Notes: generated by a model not told the origin, from the letters alone. Positions 15,421 through 24,998 are shown, counted from the stretch's first letter. The stretch is DNA of 32,186 nt from Alphaproteobacteria bacterium (GCA_017427715.1 JAFRSF010000018.1:1-32186); one strand, 5' to 3'. Numbers and translations are program-made.

Positions 15421-17490
15421 ATGCATTATATGGACAATCTTAACCCAGAACAAAAATTAGCGGTCACAACAACATCTGGCCCGGTTTTGGTGTTGTCTGG
15501 TGCTGGTACGGGAAAAACACGCGTGTTGGTATCCAGAATAGTGCATATTTTGATGGAAAATCTGGCAAAACCATGGCAAATATTGGCATTAACCTTTACA
15601 AACAAAGCAGCAAATGAAATGCGGTTTAGAATCGCACAATACGGTGAAACTGCTGGTTTTTGTGCTGATTTATGGATGGGAACATTTCATTCAATTTGCT
15701 TGCGCATTTTACGTGCAAATTATGCGGCCGCTGGATTACAAAGCAATTTTTTAATTTATGGCGAAGACGACCAAAAGGCAGTGCTGAAACGTGTAATAAC
15801 TAATTCAGGATTAGATACCAAAGAATATAACCCATCTGATTGGGTTGAAAAAATATCAGGAATTAAAGACAAAGGAATATTTGAATTTGAAAAAATGTCT
15901 TTGGGTGCAATCAGTCAAAAAATATTATCTGCATATAACGCAGAAATGACGCGTCTGAACGCGATTGATTTCGGGGATATAATCTTGTTCGTATTGAAAT
16001 TATTTGCGTCACATGACGATATTTTACGTAAATATCAGCATCAGTTTCAATATATCTTGGTTGACGAATTTCAAGATACTAATGCAGCACAAATGATGTT
16101 TTTAAAAATGTTAACCAAAGATAATATTGAACCAAATATTTGTTGCGTTGGTGATGATGATCAATCTATATATTCTTGGCGTGGTGCAGAAATCAGAAAT
16201 ATTTTAGATTTTGAAAAAAATTATCCTGGTACAAAAATTATTAGATTGGAAACTAATTATCGCAGCAGTGGCAATATTTTAGGTGCAGCAAATTCTTTGA
16301 TAAAAAATAACTTAGGGCGTCTTGGCAAAGATTTAAAGTGCGCGCCGAATACAAATATGGGTGAACCAGTTTATGTTTTAACATTACCAAATGAATGGGA
16401 CGAAGCGCGCTTTGTTGCAGATGCTATAATCAGAAACAATAATAATAATTTTTCTGATTTTGCGGTATTGATTCGTGCTGGTTCTTTGTCCAGGGTTTTT
16501 GAAGAAGAGTTTACATCGCGCGGATTGCCGTATAAATTGGTGGGGGCAACCAAATTCTATGACAGGGCGGAAATTCGTGACGTTATTGCATATGTCAGAT
16601 TATTAGTGTATCCGTTTGACGATATATCTTTTGAACGAATTATATCTAAACCCAGCAGAAAAATTGGGCCTGCGGCAATTATTAAATTACGTGAAAATGG
16701 TCGTAATTTAATGGATGGTTTGAAAAATGCTAAATTATCTGCAGTGCAAAGGGAAAACGCAGATGATTTTTTGAATGCGTTTGATTTTGATTGGCAAAAT
16801 ACTTCGCCCAAAGATGCTGTGCAACAATTGCTTGAAAAATCTGGGTATATGAATATGTGGCGCCAATCCAAAGAAACTGATGCAAACGAAAGAATTGAAC
16901 ATATTCATGAATTGATAAATGGTGTGATTGCGAAATACGATAATTTAATTGCGTTTCTGGAACACGCAGCATTAATGATGACAGATGATAATGACAACGA
17001 ATCAGAAAATAAAAACACAATCAGTATTATGACAATTCATGCTGCCAAAGGGCTAGAGTTTAATACTGTATTTTTACCTGCATGGGAAGAAGGTATTTTC
17101 CCGAACGATAAAACAACCAAAGAAGGTGACCTAGAAGAAGAACGCAGGTTGGCGTATGTTGCAATTACACGCGCAAAAATTCGTGTTATTATAACAAATG
17201 CGATGATGCGTTCTGTATTTGGTCAACGTCAATACCAAAACAAATCAAGATTTATTGATGAAATAGATACACGCTTTTTAAATATTCAGGGACATAATTA
17301 TTCACAATCGCATAATACAACGTATCACAAAACACAAACAACCAGGTCTGAATCCGTGGTTGGTAAAATGGTTTCACACAAAGAGATGGGGATGGGTGTG
17401 GTTATATCGGATAATGGAAATATTTTAACAGTTGCATTTAAAACCAAAGGCATAAAAAACGTATCTCGTGATTTTTTAAGATTCATCTAG
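15421..17490 (+). CDS. uvrD: ATP-dependent DNA helicase UvrD/PcrA (superfamily 1)
   Basis: A 3'-5' helicase of DNA repair and replication restart. All SF1 motifs can be read: Q-region LNPEQKLAV, Walker A GAGTGKT, Ia TFTNKAANEM, Ib GTFHSICLRIL, II LVDEFQDTN, III GDDDQSIYSWRGA, IV LETNYRSSGNI, V TIHAAKGLEF and VI EEERRLAYVAITRAK. The C-terminal ~50 residues (VVGKMVSHKEMGMGVV...) form the Tudor-like domain of PcrA/UvrD that binds RNA polymerase in relatives. The ATG at 15421 (689 aa) is preferred to a TTG at 15409; another ATG lies at 15430. The stop is only 2 nt from the stop of the convergent VirB6-like gene. Confidence 0.95.
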   Translation: MHYMDNLNPEQKLAVTTTSGPVLVLSGAGTGKTRVLVSRIVHILMENLAKPWQILALTFTNKAANEMRFRIAQYGETAGFCADLWMGTFHSICLRILRANYAAAGLQSNFLIYGEDDQKAVLKRVITNSGLDTKEYNPSDWVEKISGIKDKGIFEFEKMSLGAISQKILSAYNAEMTRLNAIDFGDIILFVLKLFASHDDILRKYQHQFQYILVDEFQDTNAAQMMFLKMLTKDNIEPNICCVGDDDQSIYSWRGAEIRNILDFEKNYPGTKIIRLETNYRSSGNILGAANSLIKNNLGRLGKDLKCAPNTNMGEPVYVLTLPNEWDEARFVADAIIRNNNNNFSDFAVLIRAGSLSRVFEEEFTSRGLPYKLVGATKFYDRAEIRDVIAYVRLLVYPFDDISFERIISKPSRKIGPAAIIKLRENGRNLMDGLKNAKLSAVQRENADDFLNAFDFDWQNTSPKDAVQQLLEKSGYMNMWRQSKETDANERIEHIHELINGVIAKYDNLIAFLEHAALMMTDDNDNESENKNTISIMTIHAAKGLEFNTVFLPAWEEGIFPNDKTTKEGDLEEERRLAYVAITRAKIRVIITNAMMRSVFGQRQYQNKSRFIDEIDTRFLNIQGHNYSQSHNTTYHKTQTTRSESVVGKMVSHKEMGMGVVISDNGNILTVAFKTKGIKNVSRDFLRFI

Positions 17491-17492
17491 TT

Positions 17493-18776
17493 TTATTTTG
17501 CAACCTTTTTCTTTACAATTTCTGTTGCTAAATTTCTTACATTTGTCCATAAAGTTTTTGCATCAGCATTTAATTGTTTGCCAAATGAATTATCGATTTT
17601 GCCACCAATATCTGTTGCCATTTTATCTGATTGATTTGCCAGATAAAACACAAAGCAACCGGATAATATAATTGTCACAGCAGACCCTGTTGTATATTCA
17701 TTGGCACCATTTAATGAAATAACATTAGATAACAACGCAGCACAAATTGCTATGACAATAGATAAACATACAAAATATATCACAGCATTTATAAATACAG
17801 TTAACACAGCAGATGTTTTTTGCGTATTAACAAATAAAGAAACAAAACCATTATATATTCGGCCTGGTATGTTTTCACCATCAGGTGCTTTGCTCAAAGA
17901 TTCTGCTACTGCGGTAAACGGTAACAATAACAAAGTTAAAAATAAATCTACAATAACCCCCAAAGTCATAAACGCGAATTTGAATATACATGCGATAAAC
18001 ATGACAATTGATATTATACCAACAATGACCATAGTTGGACTGCTTTTTAATCCAGCAGTCACCCATTGAAATCCGGTTGCCACAGCATGATAAAAGAACA
18101 TTGATATACGTGTAGGTAAACACATAATGTTTGCAGCGGTATCTGCATCAAATAATAATTTTTCTGTATCTAAATTATTGCTAACATAATTATGAATTGC
18201 AGCACAAGTATCAGGAATATTTATTTTGTATGTGTTCGCTACGGCATTCAAAATAAAATCAGATAAATATGTTCCTAATGCCAATATTGGCGATACCACA
18301 GCAGAAAATATTTTTGCTGGACCGTAATTTAAAATAAAAATCCATACTGCGATAGTAATTCCTTGTTTAAATATATCATAGAATACTTTTTTATAATCGG
18401 TTGATTCTTTAATCATTTTATATGCGGATAAACCAATCCATATGGTATACATAGTCAGCAAAAATATAATTATAAAGCGCACCAAAGAAACTTGTAAAAT
18501 ATAATCTACACCAGATAATGCTTTCATAAAAGCCAACCCAATTTTTGCTTCTATTGGAATAAAGTTTTTCGCATCAATATTCAGTTTTGGTTCAAACTTT
18601 TTGAAATCGGATGAGATATTTGAATTAAATTGTTCAATATTTGTTGGATTTAACCAATTACCATAATCACCGACTTCGCCGGTTGGAATATTGGTTGCAG
18701 CGACAGAAACACTGCATATTAAAAATATGCTGCTGATACATATCAGTAATCTAGAAAATATTTTACCAATACGCAT
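17493..18776 (-). CDS. VirB6/TrbL-like polytopic membrane protein (last gene of the four-gene minus operon)
   Basis: This 427-residue protein begins with a signal-like segment (MRIGKIFSRLLICISSIFLICSVSVA) and a soluble stretch, then about six hydrophobic segments. The order VRFIIIFLLTMYTIWIG, GITIAVWIFIL, the VVSPILALG motif, then long hydrophobic pairs ending in GSAVTIILSGCFVFYL fits VirB6/TrbL channel proteins of type IV secretion. The x-P-h-h-x-h-G motif (VSPILALG) recurs in all five VirB6-like proteins here. A short cytoplasmic-type tail with KTLWTNVRN closes it. The gene starts 15 nt after the stop of the gene before it, and AAGGAG overlaps that stop. VirB6 forms part of the inner-membrane channel in known systems. 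The partner genes are not in this window. Confidence 0.75.
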   Translation of the reverse strand: MRIGKIFSRLLICISSIFLICSVSVAATNIPTGEVGDYGNWLNPTNIEQFNSNISSDFKKFEPKLNIDAKNFIPIEAKIGLAFMKALSGVDYILQVSLVRFIIIFLLTMYTIWIGLSAYKMIKESTDYKKVFYDIFKQGITIAVWIFILNYGPAKIFSAVVSPILALGTYLSDFILNAVANTYKINIPDTCAAIHNYVSNNLDTEKLLFDADTAANIMCLPTRISMFFYHAVATGFQWVTAGLKSSPTMVIVGIISIVMFIACIFKFAFMTLGVIVDLFLTLLLLPFTAVAESLSKAPDGENIPGRIYNGFVSLFVNTQKTSAVLTVFINAVIYFVCLSIVIAICAALLSNVISLNGANEYTTGSAVTIILSGCFVFYLANQSDKMATDIGGKIDNSFGKQLNADAKTLWTNVRNLATEIVKKKVAK

Positions 18777-18791
18777 ATTTTATTTTACTCC

Positions 18792-20237
18792 TTATTTTGA
18801 TTTACCTTTGACCGATTTGTATGCGTTATATATTTTTTCTGGCGCTTCATAAACAGCTTTACCAAAGCTTTTAACCCATGTTCCAAAATCAAATGTTTCT
18901 TTGCTACTGCCGCCAATTTTCGCATCTATCTTTGGTGATACAATCCAGAAATACAAGAACGCAATACCAATCATAAACATCAAGAAATAAAATCCATCAT
19001 CCATAAAATCAAAAGCATGTGGATATTTTTTTGTTACAACTGCACGTTGTGTATTAAAACAAGTTAGAAATTTATCTTTGTTCATTTTGCCGTCAACCAA
19101 TGAAACCTGTTCGCATTGTGAAAATACGTTCATCACAGACATTGTTTCTGAATCTGGATTTTGAATTGTGATTTTGCCAAACAAAGGTGGCATAAAACTT
19201 GTAAAGCCATCAGTTGGACCTGGGTAAAATGAATCTGCTGCAAAATATACCACTGCATAAATGATACTGATTTTCAAACTAATTTTAATTATACTGACAG
19301 CAGATTGAACCAGTTTATTTATTGCATTATTCATTACATCTTTCGCCAATTTCCATACTTCTTGAAATGCAGATGCGGCTAATAAAATCGGCATAAATAC
19401 AATAATGAAAATTAATTTGAAAATAACATTTAATACCTGAAAGACCAAATCAAATCCAATTATTAAAAATGCCAGCACCAAAGTTAAACCAGCTAGCCAC
19501 GTAAACAATCCGCCACCCAATCCCAACCAAGAATAATTCATTAATGCAAAACCGCCACCAGCACCAGCCAGCATAACAGTATTCAAATTACCCATTACGC
19601 ACATAAATGGTCTTAACACAGGTGTTAAAACATTGTCATCATTTTTTTCTAAATCAATTTCACAATGTGCATTGCTGACAACATCGGTTGTTGCCATAGA
19701 TAACATAGACCCCAAATACATCACAGGTGTCACAGTTATATTTGTGACTGTTCTTAATGCACCGGTCCCCGCCCAATTCAAAGCGCCAATCAATGTTCCT
19801 ATAATCAAAACCCTGATACCTGTTTTCCATACTTTGTCAAACCATTTAGAAAAATCTAGTTTTGGGTCAGTTCCAGACAAATCTTTGATATCTTTGGAAG
19901 ATGCCTGTTCATGAAAATATTTCACAGTGTGCAATATTATAAATATTCCAAATCCAACAGCCATCAATATCCATAAATTATGAACAATGCCATTCCAAAA
20001 CATTTCTGTGGCACGTCCAATAACATCAAACAATTCTGCAATGTATTTACATAAAAAACATCCATTAGCAGATGCAATATCGCCATTTTGGACACCAATT
20101 TGCTGCATAAAATTATTCATACTGGTATAAGATAACGCAGTGCCACCGATAGAAGAACTTAAATACCAAATACCAACACCCAATGCGGCTGCACAGGTTA
20201 AAAACTTAATTAGTAAAGATATTAATATCGTCTGCAT
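18792..20237 (-). CDS. VirB6/TrbL-like polytopic membrane protein
   Basis: This 481-residue protein has an N-terminal hydrophobic segment (LISLLIKFLTCAAALGVGIWYL), then GCFLCKYIAELFDVIG, a CxxC region like the CWTC of two sister proteins. Further segments are LWILMAVGFGIFIILHTV, VLIIGTLIGALNWAG, TVTPVMYLG (the shared P-h-h-x-h-G motif), a Gly/Ala-rich stretch, and VFKLIFIIVFMPILLAAS with following helices. The last segment (FLMFMIGIAFLYFWIV) precedes a basic tail. Its ATG shares one base with the stop of the upstream gene (TAATG), indicating translational coupling. Role inferred: a channel subunit of a type IV secretion-like complex. Confidence 0.78.
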   Translation of the reverse strand: MQTILISLLIKFLTCAAALGVGIWYLSSSIGGTALSYTSMNNFMQQIGVQNGDIASANGCFLCKYIAELFDVIGRATEMFWNGIVHNLWILMAVGFGIFIILHTVKYFHEQASSKDIKDLSGTDPKLDFSKWFDKVWKTGIRVLIIGTLIGALNWAGTGALRTVTNITVTPVMYLGSMLSMATTDVVSNAHCEIDLEKNDDNVLTPVLRPFMCVMGNLNTVMLAGAGGGFALMNYSWLGLGGGLFTWLAGLTLVLAFLIIGFDLVFQVLNVIFKLIFIIVFMPILLAASAFQEVWKLAKDVMNNAINKLVQSAVSIIKISLKISIIYAVVYFAADSFYPGPTDGFTSFMPPLFGKITIQNPDSETMSVMNVFSQCEQVSLVDGKMNKDKFLTCFNTQRAVVTKKYPHAFDFMDDGFYFLMFMIGIAFLYFWIVSPKIDAKIGGSSKETFDFGTWVKSFGKAVYEAPEKIYNAYKSVKGKSK

Positions 20238-21466
20238 TATTTTTTAGTGTCGTTTTTTTTGTCTTCCTTTTTGGTTTCTTTTTTTGCTTCTTTTGTTTCT
20301 GCTGGTTTTACAGTTTTATTAACAATGTTTTGCACCAACGTTTTTGTTTGACCTGCAACAATATTTGTTAATGCCCATGTGTTTTTACCCATTTCGTCTG
20401 ACAAAGCGGTTTCTTGTTTAACATCAAAAGTGTTCATGATTTCTTTTGTGACATCTGGTATTTTTTTAGCCAGATATTGTACCACGAACACCAATACAAT
20501 CATTCCAAAAAATGTTATCTGAATTGCAGATGGATTGTCCAGATTAAAATCGAAAATCGATTTAACATCATTTTGAAATGAATCAACATTTATTCCGTGT
20601 CCGTTCAAATAACCACGAATGATTAAAATAATAACTGTATAAGTCAATATAGTAGCAGCCACAGAAACAATAGCAGTTATTAATTTTTTAATTTGTCCGC
20701 CACCCAAATTTTTACCAAGATTTTTCATCCATTCAGGTAAATTAGACGCACCTTGGAATATAAAAAATATCAAAGATAACGGGAAAAAGAACGCAAACAT
20801 AGCCATAGCCACAACTATATCCATAAAGCAGAATAAATATTTAATAAAAAATTGTACAAAATAATATGTTAAGAATAAACCAACAAAAAATACCAACAAT
20901 CGTTTTATTAACAATGACAAATTGAATATTGTCGGGATTGAAAAAGCGGAATCTATCACAGCAATACCTAATTTGATGAAAACCTGGAAATGTGCCACAT
21001 TGGTTTGCAACAGTTTTATAATAGTATCCCGTAATTCTGGGTTAAAAAATCCTTTGTCATCCAATTTAATCGGCAAATAATCATCATTAATTTGATAACC
21101 ATCAGGTAACATCGCTTTGGAATATTCTAGTGTAACCATTGCAACGGGTTCAAAAGTAATTTTTGAAATGAAACGTGGTACTGTTAATCCCAACCCTAAC
21201 AAAGATAAAACAAACAACGATTTTATTAACACGGGTTTAACAGATTCTTGAAAGTAAGGGTCTTTCATATCTGATTTCATGTTTTGCCAAAACGCATTTA
21301 TTACATAAACAGCAAACAATATACAGAAAATAATAACACCAAAAATCGTCAATTGTTCATATAACGCAGCAGCAGTGTTTGATATTATTTCAAACAATTT
21401 ATCGAACAATGGACATGTCCAGCATCGTGTTCCATTATCTATTAAAATGTTCGCCAATTCTTTCAT
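20237..21466 (-). CDS. VirB6/TrbL-like membrane protein with CWTC motif
   Basis: I chose the ATG at 21466 (409 aa, MKELANILIDNGTRCWTCP), 7 nt after the upstream stop. The longer frame begins with TTG at 21508 inside the upstream gene. The N terminus has CWTCPLFDKLFEII, very like CWTCQIFSDVM in the protein at 22854. Hydrophobic segments follow (LTIFGVIIFCILFAVYVI, SLFVLSLLGLGLTV), then ITFEPVAMV (shared P motif), paired long segments (LLVFFVGLFLTYYFVQFF, VVAMAMFAFFFPLSLIFFIF) and two more. The C-terminal 40 residues are almost all Lys, Glu, Thr and Asp, a charged tail probably in the cytoplasm. Likely a type IV secretion channel subunit. Confidence 0.78.
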   Translation of the reverse strand: MKELANILIDNGTRCWTCPLFDKLFEIISNTAAALYEQLTIFGVIIFCILFAVYVINAFWQNMKSDMKDPYFQESVKPVLIKSLFVLSLLGLGLTVPRFISKITFEPVAMVTLEYSKAMLPDGYQINDDYLPIKLDDKGFFNPELRDTIIKLLQTNVAHFQVFIKLGIAVIDSAFSIPTIFNLSLLIKRLLVFFVGLFLTYYFVQFFIKYLFCFMDIVVAMAMFAFFFPLSLIFFIFQGASNLPEWMKNLGKNLGGGQIKKLITAIVSVAATILTYTVIILIIRGYLNGHGINVDSFQNDVKSIFDFNLDNPSAIQITFFGMIVLVFVVQYLAKKIPDVTKEIMNTFDVKQETALSDEMGKNTWALTNIVAGQTKTLVQNIVNKTVKPAETKEAKKETKKEDKKNDTKK

Positions 21467-21473
21467 AACAGTG

Positions 21474-22784
21474 TTACTTTTTTGTGTTCGCCTTTTTTGC
21501 TGTGTCAATAATCTTTTTGATTACATCAGGACTTGATTTTGTCTTTTCCCACAAACGTTTACCTGTGGTTGATATATCGTTGTACAAATCTGTTTTTACT
21601 CCAGAATATTTTTCCAGTTGTTCGCGTGTCATTTTGAATACTGCATACATCAAGAAAAATGTTAAAATTGAAGATAACCATAACACAGAATGTTGACCGA
21701 AATGCGATGCTGAATTTGTAATGGTTGGAACATTAGATGACACAATATTACCAGATTCTGTTACAAATGGTGACGCAGACCAATTAAACAAAGCGCGCAC
21801 CAGTGCAATATTTATACATAATATAAACGCACAAGCAATCATGGTTATAATTAATTTTTTTAATGCATCTATAATTTGATTGAACGCAGGCAACACATCA
21901 AACCATTCATCGGATTTTTTCGCAACCCATGCTAGAACCTTAAATGGATACATAATCAAAGCCAAACAAAAATCAAATATACCTTGGATAATTAACAAAG
22001 CCATAAATAAATTAGATGATACAAATGCCGCAATCAATAGGATGCCAGTAATTACATTCAAGATATCTTCGCCACCATGTGGAATTATGGTTATTAAACC
22101 ACTTAAACCACGTTTCAAGAAATCAAAACCGTATGCAATTACACGATTGTTTTCTTTGGATATAGTGTACACAGGTTGAATCAGAAAATCGCAACTGCGT
22201 TTTGATATCCATCCATGTTCTTCTATGGATACAGGACATGCCGGTGCAGAAGATATATCTTTAGCGTTTGGATTAATGGTTTGTAAAATACTGTTCGTGT
22301 AAATTGCACCAAATTCAAGAAATGGGTTTACCAGCCAATTTGTAACATATATTGGTTTAATTTGTAGCAATACAACACCCGCAATTATAGCGCGTAAACA
22401 TGGTTTTAACATGTTTTCAGCAATAGACCAAGCAGTTGTTTTTTTATCCCACAATTCGCCACCATTTGAAAAACCAAATAAACCCAGCCAATCTTTGGGA
22501 AAATACATTTTGACCAAATACAATACCAAATAAAATGCTAAGAATGCATAAATTAAAATATAAATCCAACCAGTTCCATTGCCAACAAAATATTTATAAA
22601 GCGATGTTGCTATATTCATCATTGTTTCTAATACCAACGGTACAAAAGGTGCTAGATTAAAAGAATCTAATAAACTTTGTTCTGCCCAGGCATTTTCAGG
22701 TGTCATTATGCACATCAAAACCAAACCCAATAACAAAGGGGTATGTGAAAATATCCTGTTTAATATGGTCTTCAAAGTGTGCAT
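21474..22784 (-). CDS. VirB6/TrbL-like membrane protein, first gene of the minus-strand operon
   Basis: This 436-residue protein has a signal peptide (cleavage near NAWA) and then hydrophobic segments GWIYILIYAFLAFYLVLYLV, LRAIIAGVVLLQI, WLVNPFLEFG (the shared P-h-h-x-h-G motif), ILLIAAFVSSNLFMALLIIQG with ALIMYPFKVLAWV, LIITMIACAFILCINIALV, and SILTFFLMYAVF. The tail TGKRLWEKTKS resembles the LW-containing tails of its sisters. AGAGAGA precedes the ATG at 22784. Transcription probably starts from the extended -10 at 22813-22821. The first gene of four packed ones. Confidence 0.77.
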   Translation of the reverse strand: MHTLKTILNRIFSHTPLLLGLVLMCIMTPENAWAEQSLLDSFNLAPFVPLVLETMMNIATSLYKYFVGNGTGWIYILIYAFLAFYLVLYLVKMYFPKDWLGLFGFSNGGELWDKKTTAWSIAENMLKPCLRAIIAGVVLLQIKPIYVTNWLVNPFLEFGAIYTNSILQTINPNAKDISSAPACPVSIEEHGWISKRSCDFLIQPVYTISKENNRVIAYGFDFLKRGLSGLITIIPHGGEDILNVITGILLIAAFVSSNLFMALLIIQGIFDFCLALIMYPFKVLAWVAKKSDEWFDVLPAFNQIIDALKKLIITMIACAFILCINIALVRALFNWSASPFVTESGNIVSSNVPTITNSASHFGQHSVLWLSSILTFFLMYAVFKMTREQLEKYSGVKTDLYNDISTTGKRLWEKTKSSPDVIKKIIDTAKKANTKK

Positions 22785-22812
22785 TCTCTCTTTAATATTT
22801 TTTATATATTGA

Positions 22813-22821
22813 ATTATATCA
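22813..22821 (-). promoter_or_regulatory. Extended -10 promoter of the four-gene VirB6-like operon
   Basis: On the minus strand it reads TGaTATAAT, giving a leader of about 20 nt before the ATG at 22784. No -35 box is recognisable, as expected for extended -10 promoters. Confidence 0.6.
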
Positions 22822-22837
22822 CATTTATCATAAATTG

Positions 22838-22846
22838 TGGTATAAT
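22838..22846 (+). promoter_or_regulatory. Extended -10 promoter of the VirB6-LamG fusion gene
   Basis: TGgTATAAT ends 7 nt before the ATG at 22854, so the mRNA would be leaderless or nearly so; no Shine-Dalgarno sequence is present. It lies 16 bp from the divergent promoter, so both units could share control. Confidence 0.6.
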
Positions 22847-22853
22847 TAAAATT

Positions 22854-24866
22854 ATGAAAGTGTTAAAAAAAATTTGGCTATATCTTGTTGCTCTGATGCC
22901 ATTGTCGGCGGGTGCAGTTACCCCATTGGTTATTGGTGGTGCTGCACTGGGTGTCGGTATAGTGGGGGTTTCTGTGTGGCGCAGTGTATCACCAGTCAGT
23001 ATCAGTGATGCTTTAGATTTTTTTACTTCGTGTTGGACGTGCCAGATTTTTTCTGATGTTATGGTTGTAATGTCTAATTTGTTGCCTGGGGTTTACAAAG
23101 CGCTTGGACGAATCGTTATACCAATGTCTGTAACCTTGTTGGTCATTTTAATTGCTTGGCGGTTAACATCTGGATTTTTTAATGCGAAAATGGACAACAG
23201 TAATAAATTATTGGGTAATTTTGGCACCTATCTTGTAAAAATGACAATAATGATAAGTTTGCTTCTAATGCCATTACCAAGATTTTTAACTAGTGTGTTA
23301 ATAGAACCAGCGTTAACATTAGGAACTTCGTTGGATTATATCGTTTCAGATAATAACAATTTTGCAGAATGTATGGTCGCAACAGCATTGGCAGACCCCG
23401 TAGTTGCATCGGCGGATGTCACAGAATATGGGGCATTTTCACCGAAACTGCGTCATCAGTTGGCTTGTGAAGTCGCAAATGTTCATCAAATTACTGGTTT
23501 AGGGATGACTGTGGGTTGGACTATGTTGAATATGGCTTTTAATGCTGATTACATGCACAAGATTTTCAACAGTATACCATTTTTCCCAAATATCCCGCTG
23601 TTTGTTGTTGGTTTGTTGATATTGGTGTTATATTTCTTTGCTTTATTGCCTGTTCCGCTGTATTTTCTAGAAATATTTATAAAATTATCATTAGATTTAA
23701 TAATGTTGCCATTGATGTTAATGGCATGGATGTTTGATGAAGATGGATTTGCCATATTTCCAAAGGGTGGCAAAACGATTCGCCAAATGATAGATGATGT
23801 TATCAAAGCAATAGTAGGAATTGGATTAACAGTTATATTTTTATCGTTTTCAGTAATGTTTTTGAATGCTTTATTTGATAATGTTAATGGGATTAACAGT
23901 TTGCAATATGCAATCGCTAATAACGATTCAAAAATATTCATGGATGGATTGCTTTTACGTGATAGCAATTTAATAACAGTTATTTTAATTGGTCTGTTTT
24001 TGGCTATGTTTATGACCATGATTCCACAATTGGTAGATATGTTATTCAGTATAAAAGTACCAGATGGATATTATAAAACAGTGAAAAATGATTTGGGAAT
24101 ATTATGGAAAGATATGAAACAAATTGTAACGGGTAAAAAAGATAACAAAACAACAAACACCGCTGATTCTGGTGACGGTGGCGGTTCTAGTGGTGGTAGT
24201 GGCGGTGGTTTAGGGTCTTTGTATACACCGAATCAAACAAACAAAAAACAATATACAGAACTTGAATATATTGAATCAACCGGTACACAATACATTGACA
24301 CAGGTATAAACCCAGCAGATGATATTGATGTGCTTATGGATATGCAAATTAAATCTGGCATAACATTAACATCCGGAACAGATGCATTTTTGTTTGGCGC
24401 CAAAGACGGTCAACAAAATAGTGCTTTTGGTGTAGCAATTTTGTACCAAAATGACCCTTTGTCTGTTTATGCAGAATATGGTTCTGTCAATGGCAGCGGA
24501 AATATGGGATATCCAATAACAGGTTCCATAATGCATTTAAGTTTTATTGATGGGGCTGTGATTGTTAATGAACGTGGCAAAAGCAATAATACACATGTAG
24601 TGAGATTGTCTAAACAATCATTTGCCACATCATGGCCAATGTTTTTGTTCGGTATGAATGCTCATGGTATTTTCACTTCTTCTGCCCCAGTTCGACTTTA
24701 TCAGTGCGGTATTCACAGAAATAATAAAACCAGTGATGCTATTCGGTTGTTTATTCCTGTGTTAGACAGCGATAATATACCATGTTTATACGATATTATA
24801 GAAAAAAAGTTTTATTATAATCAAGGAACAGGTCAATTTATTGCTGGACCAAAAAAATATAAATAA
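22854..24866 (+). CDS. VirB6/TrbL-like membrane protein fused to a C-terminal LamG/lectin-like domain
   Basis: Start ATG 22854 gives 670 residues; the frame runs further upstream but across the promoter. Residues ~1-420 are VirB6-like: an N-terminal hydrophobic region, DFFTSCWTCQIFSDVM (CWTC as in the protein at 20237-21466), IVIPMSVTLLVILIAW, VLIEPALTLG (the shared P motif), a long double segment (VVGLLILVLYFFALLPV..LMLPLMLMAWMF) and LITVILIGLFLAMFMTMI. Residues ~434-455 are a Gly/Ser linker. From ~466 to the end lies a domain starting YTELEYIESTGTQYIDTG and ending RLFIPVLDSDNIPCLYD and NQGTGQF, the same kind as the two repeats at the window start. Rickettsial VirB6 proteins also have extended tails. 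Inference: the tail presents a binding domain at the cell surface. Topology is not proved. Confidence 0.83.
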   Translation: MKVLKKIWLYLVALMPLSAGAVTPLVIGGAALGVGIVGVSVWRSVSPVSISDALDFFTSCWTCQIFSDVMVVMSNLLPGVYKALGRIVIPMSVTLLVILIAWRLTSGFFNAKMDNSNKLLGNFGTYLVKMTIMISLLLMPLPRFLTSVLIEPALTLGTSLDYIVSDNNNFAECMVATALADPVVASADVTEYGAFSPKLRHQLACEVANVHQITGLGMTVGWTMLNMAFNADYMHKIFNSIPFFPNIPLFVVGLLILVLYFFALLPVPLYFLEIFIKLSLDLIMLPLMLMAWMFDEDGFAIFPKGGKTIRQMIDDVIKAIVGIGLTVIFLSFSVMFLNALFDNVNGINSLQYAIANNDSKIFMDGLLLRDSNLITVILIGLFLAMFMTMIPQLVDMLFSIKVPDGYYKTVKNDLGILWKDMKQIVTGKKDNKTTNTADSGDGGGSSGGSGGGLGSLYTPNQTNKKQYTELEYIESTGTQYIDTGINPADDIDVLMDMQIKSGITLTSGTDAFLFGAKDGQQNSAFGVAILYQNDPLSVYAEYGSVNGSGNMGYPITGSIMHLSFIDGAVIVNERGKSNNTHVVRLSKQSFATSWPMFLFGMNAHGIFTSSAPVRLYQCGIHRNNKTSDAIRLFIPVLDSDNIPCLYDIIEKKFYYNQGTGQFIAGPKKYK

Positions 24867-24998
24867 TAAACCGAATCAGTTTTTTATCTTTACGGCGTTT
24901 TTTATAGCAAAAAAATCGAGAAAACTGGCATTTTGATAAAAAAATAAAAAATCAAGCGCTTTATTTAACAAAGGTCACTTTTTTATGCATTCCGAATC

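Noticed and set aside
23549-24019. 156-codon minus-strand frame
   Set aside because: Antisense to hydrophobic segments of the VirB6-like protein and without its own start signals.
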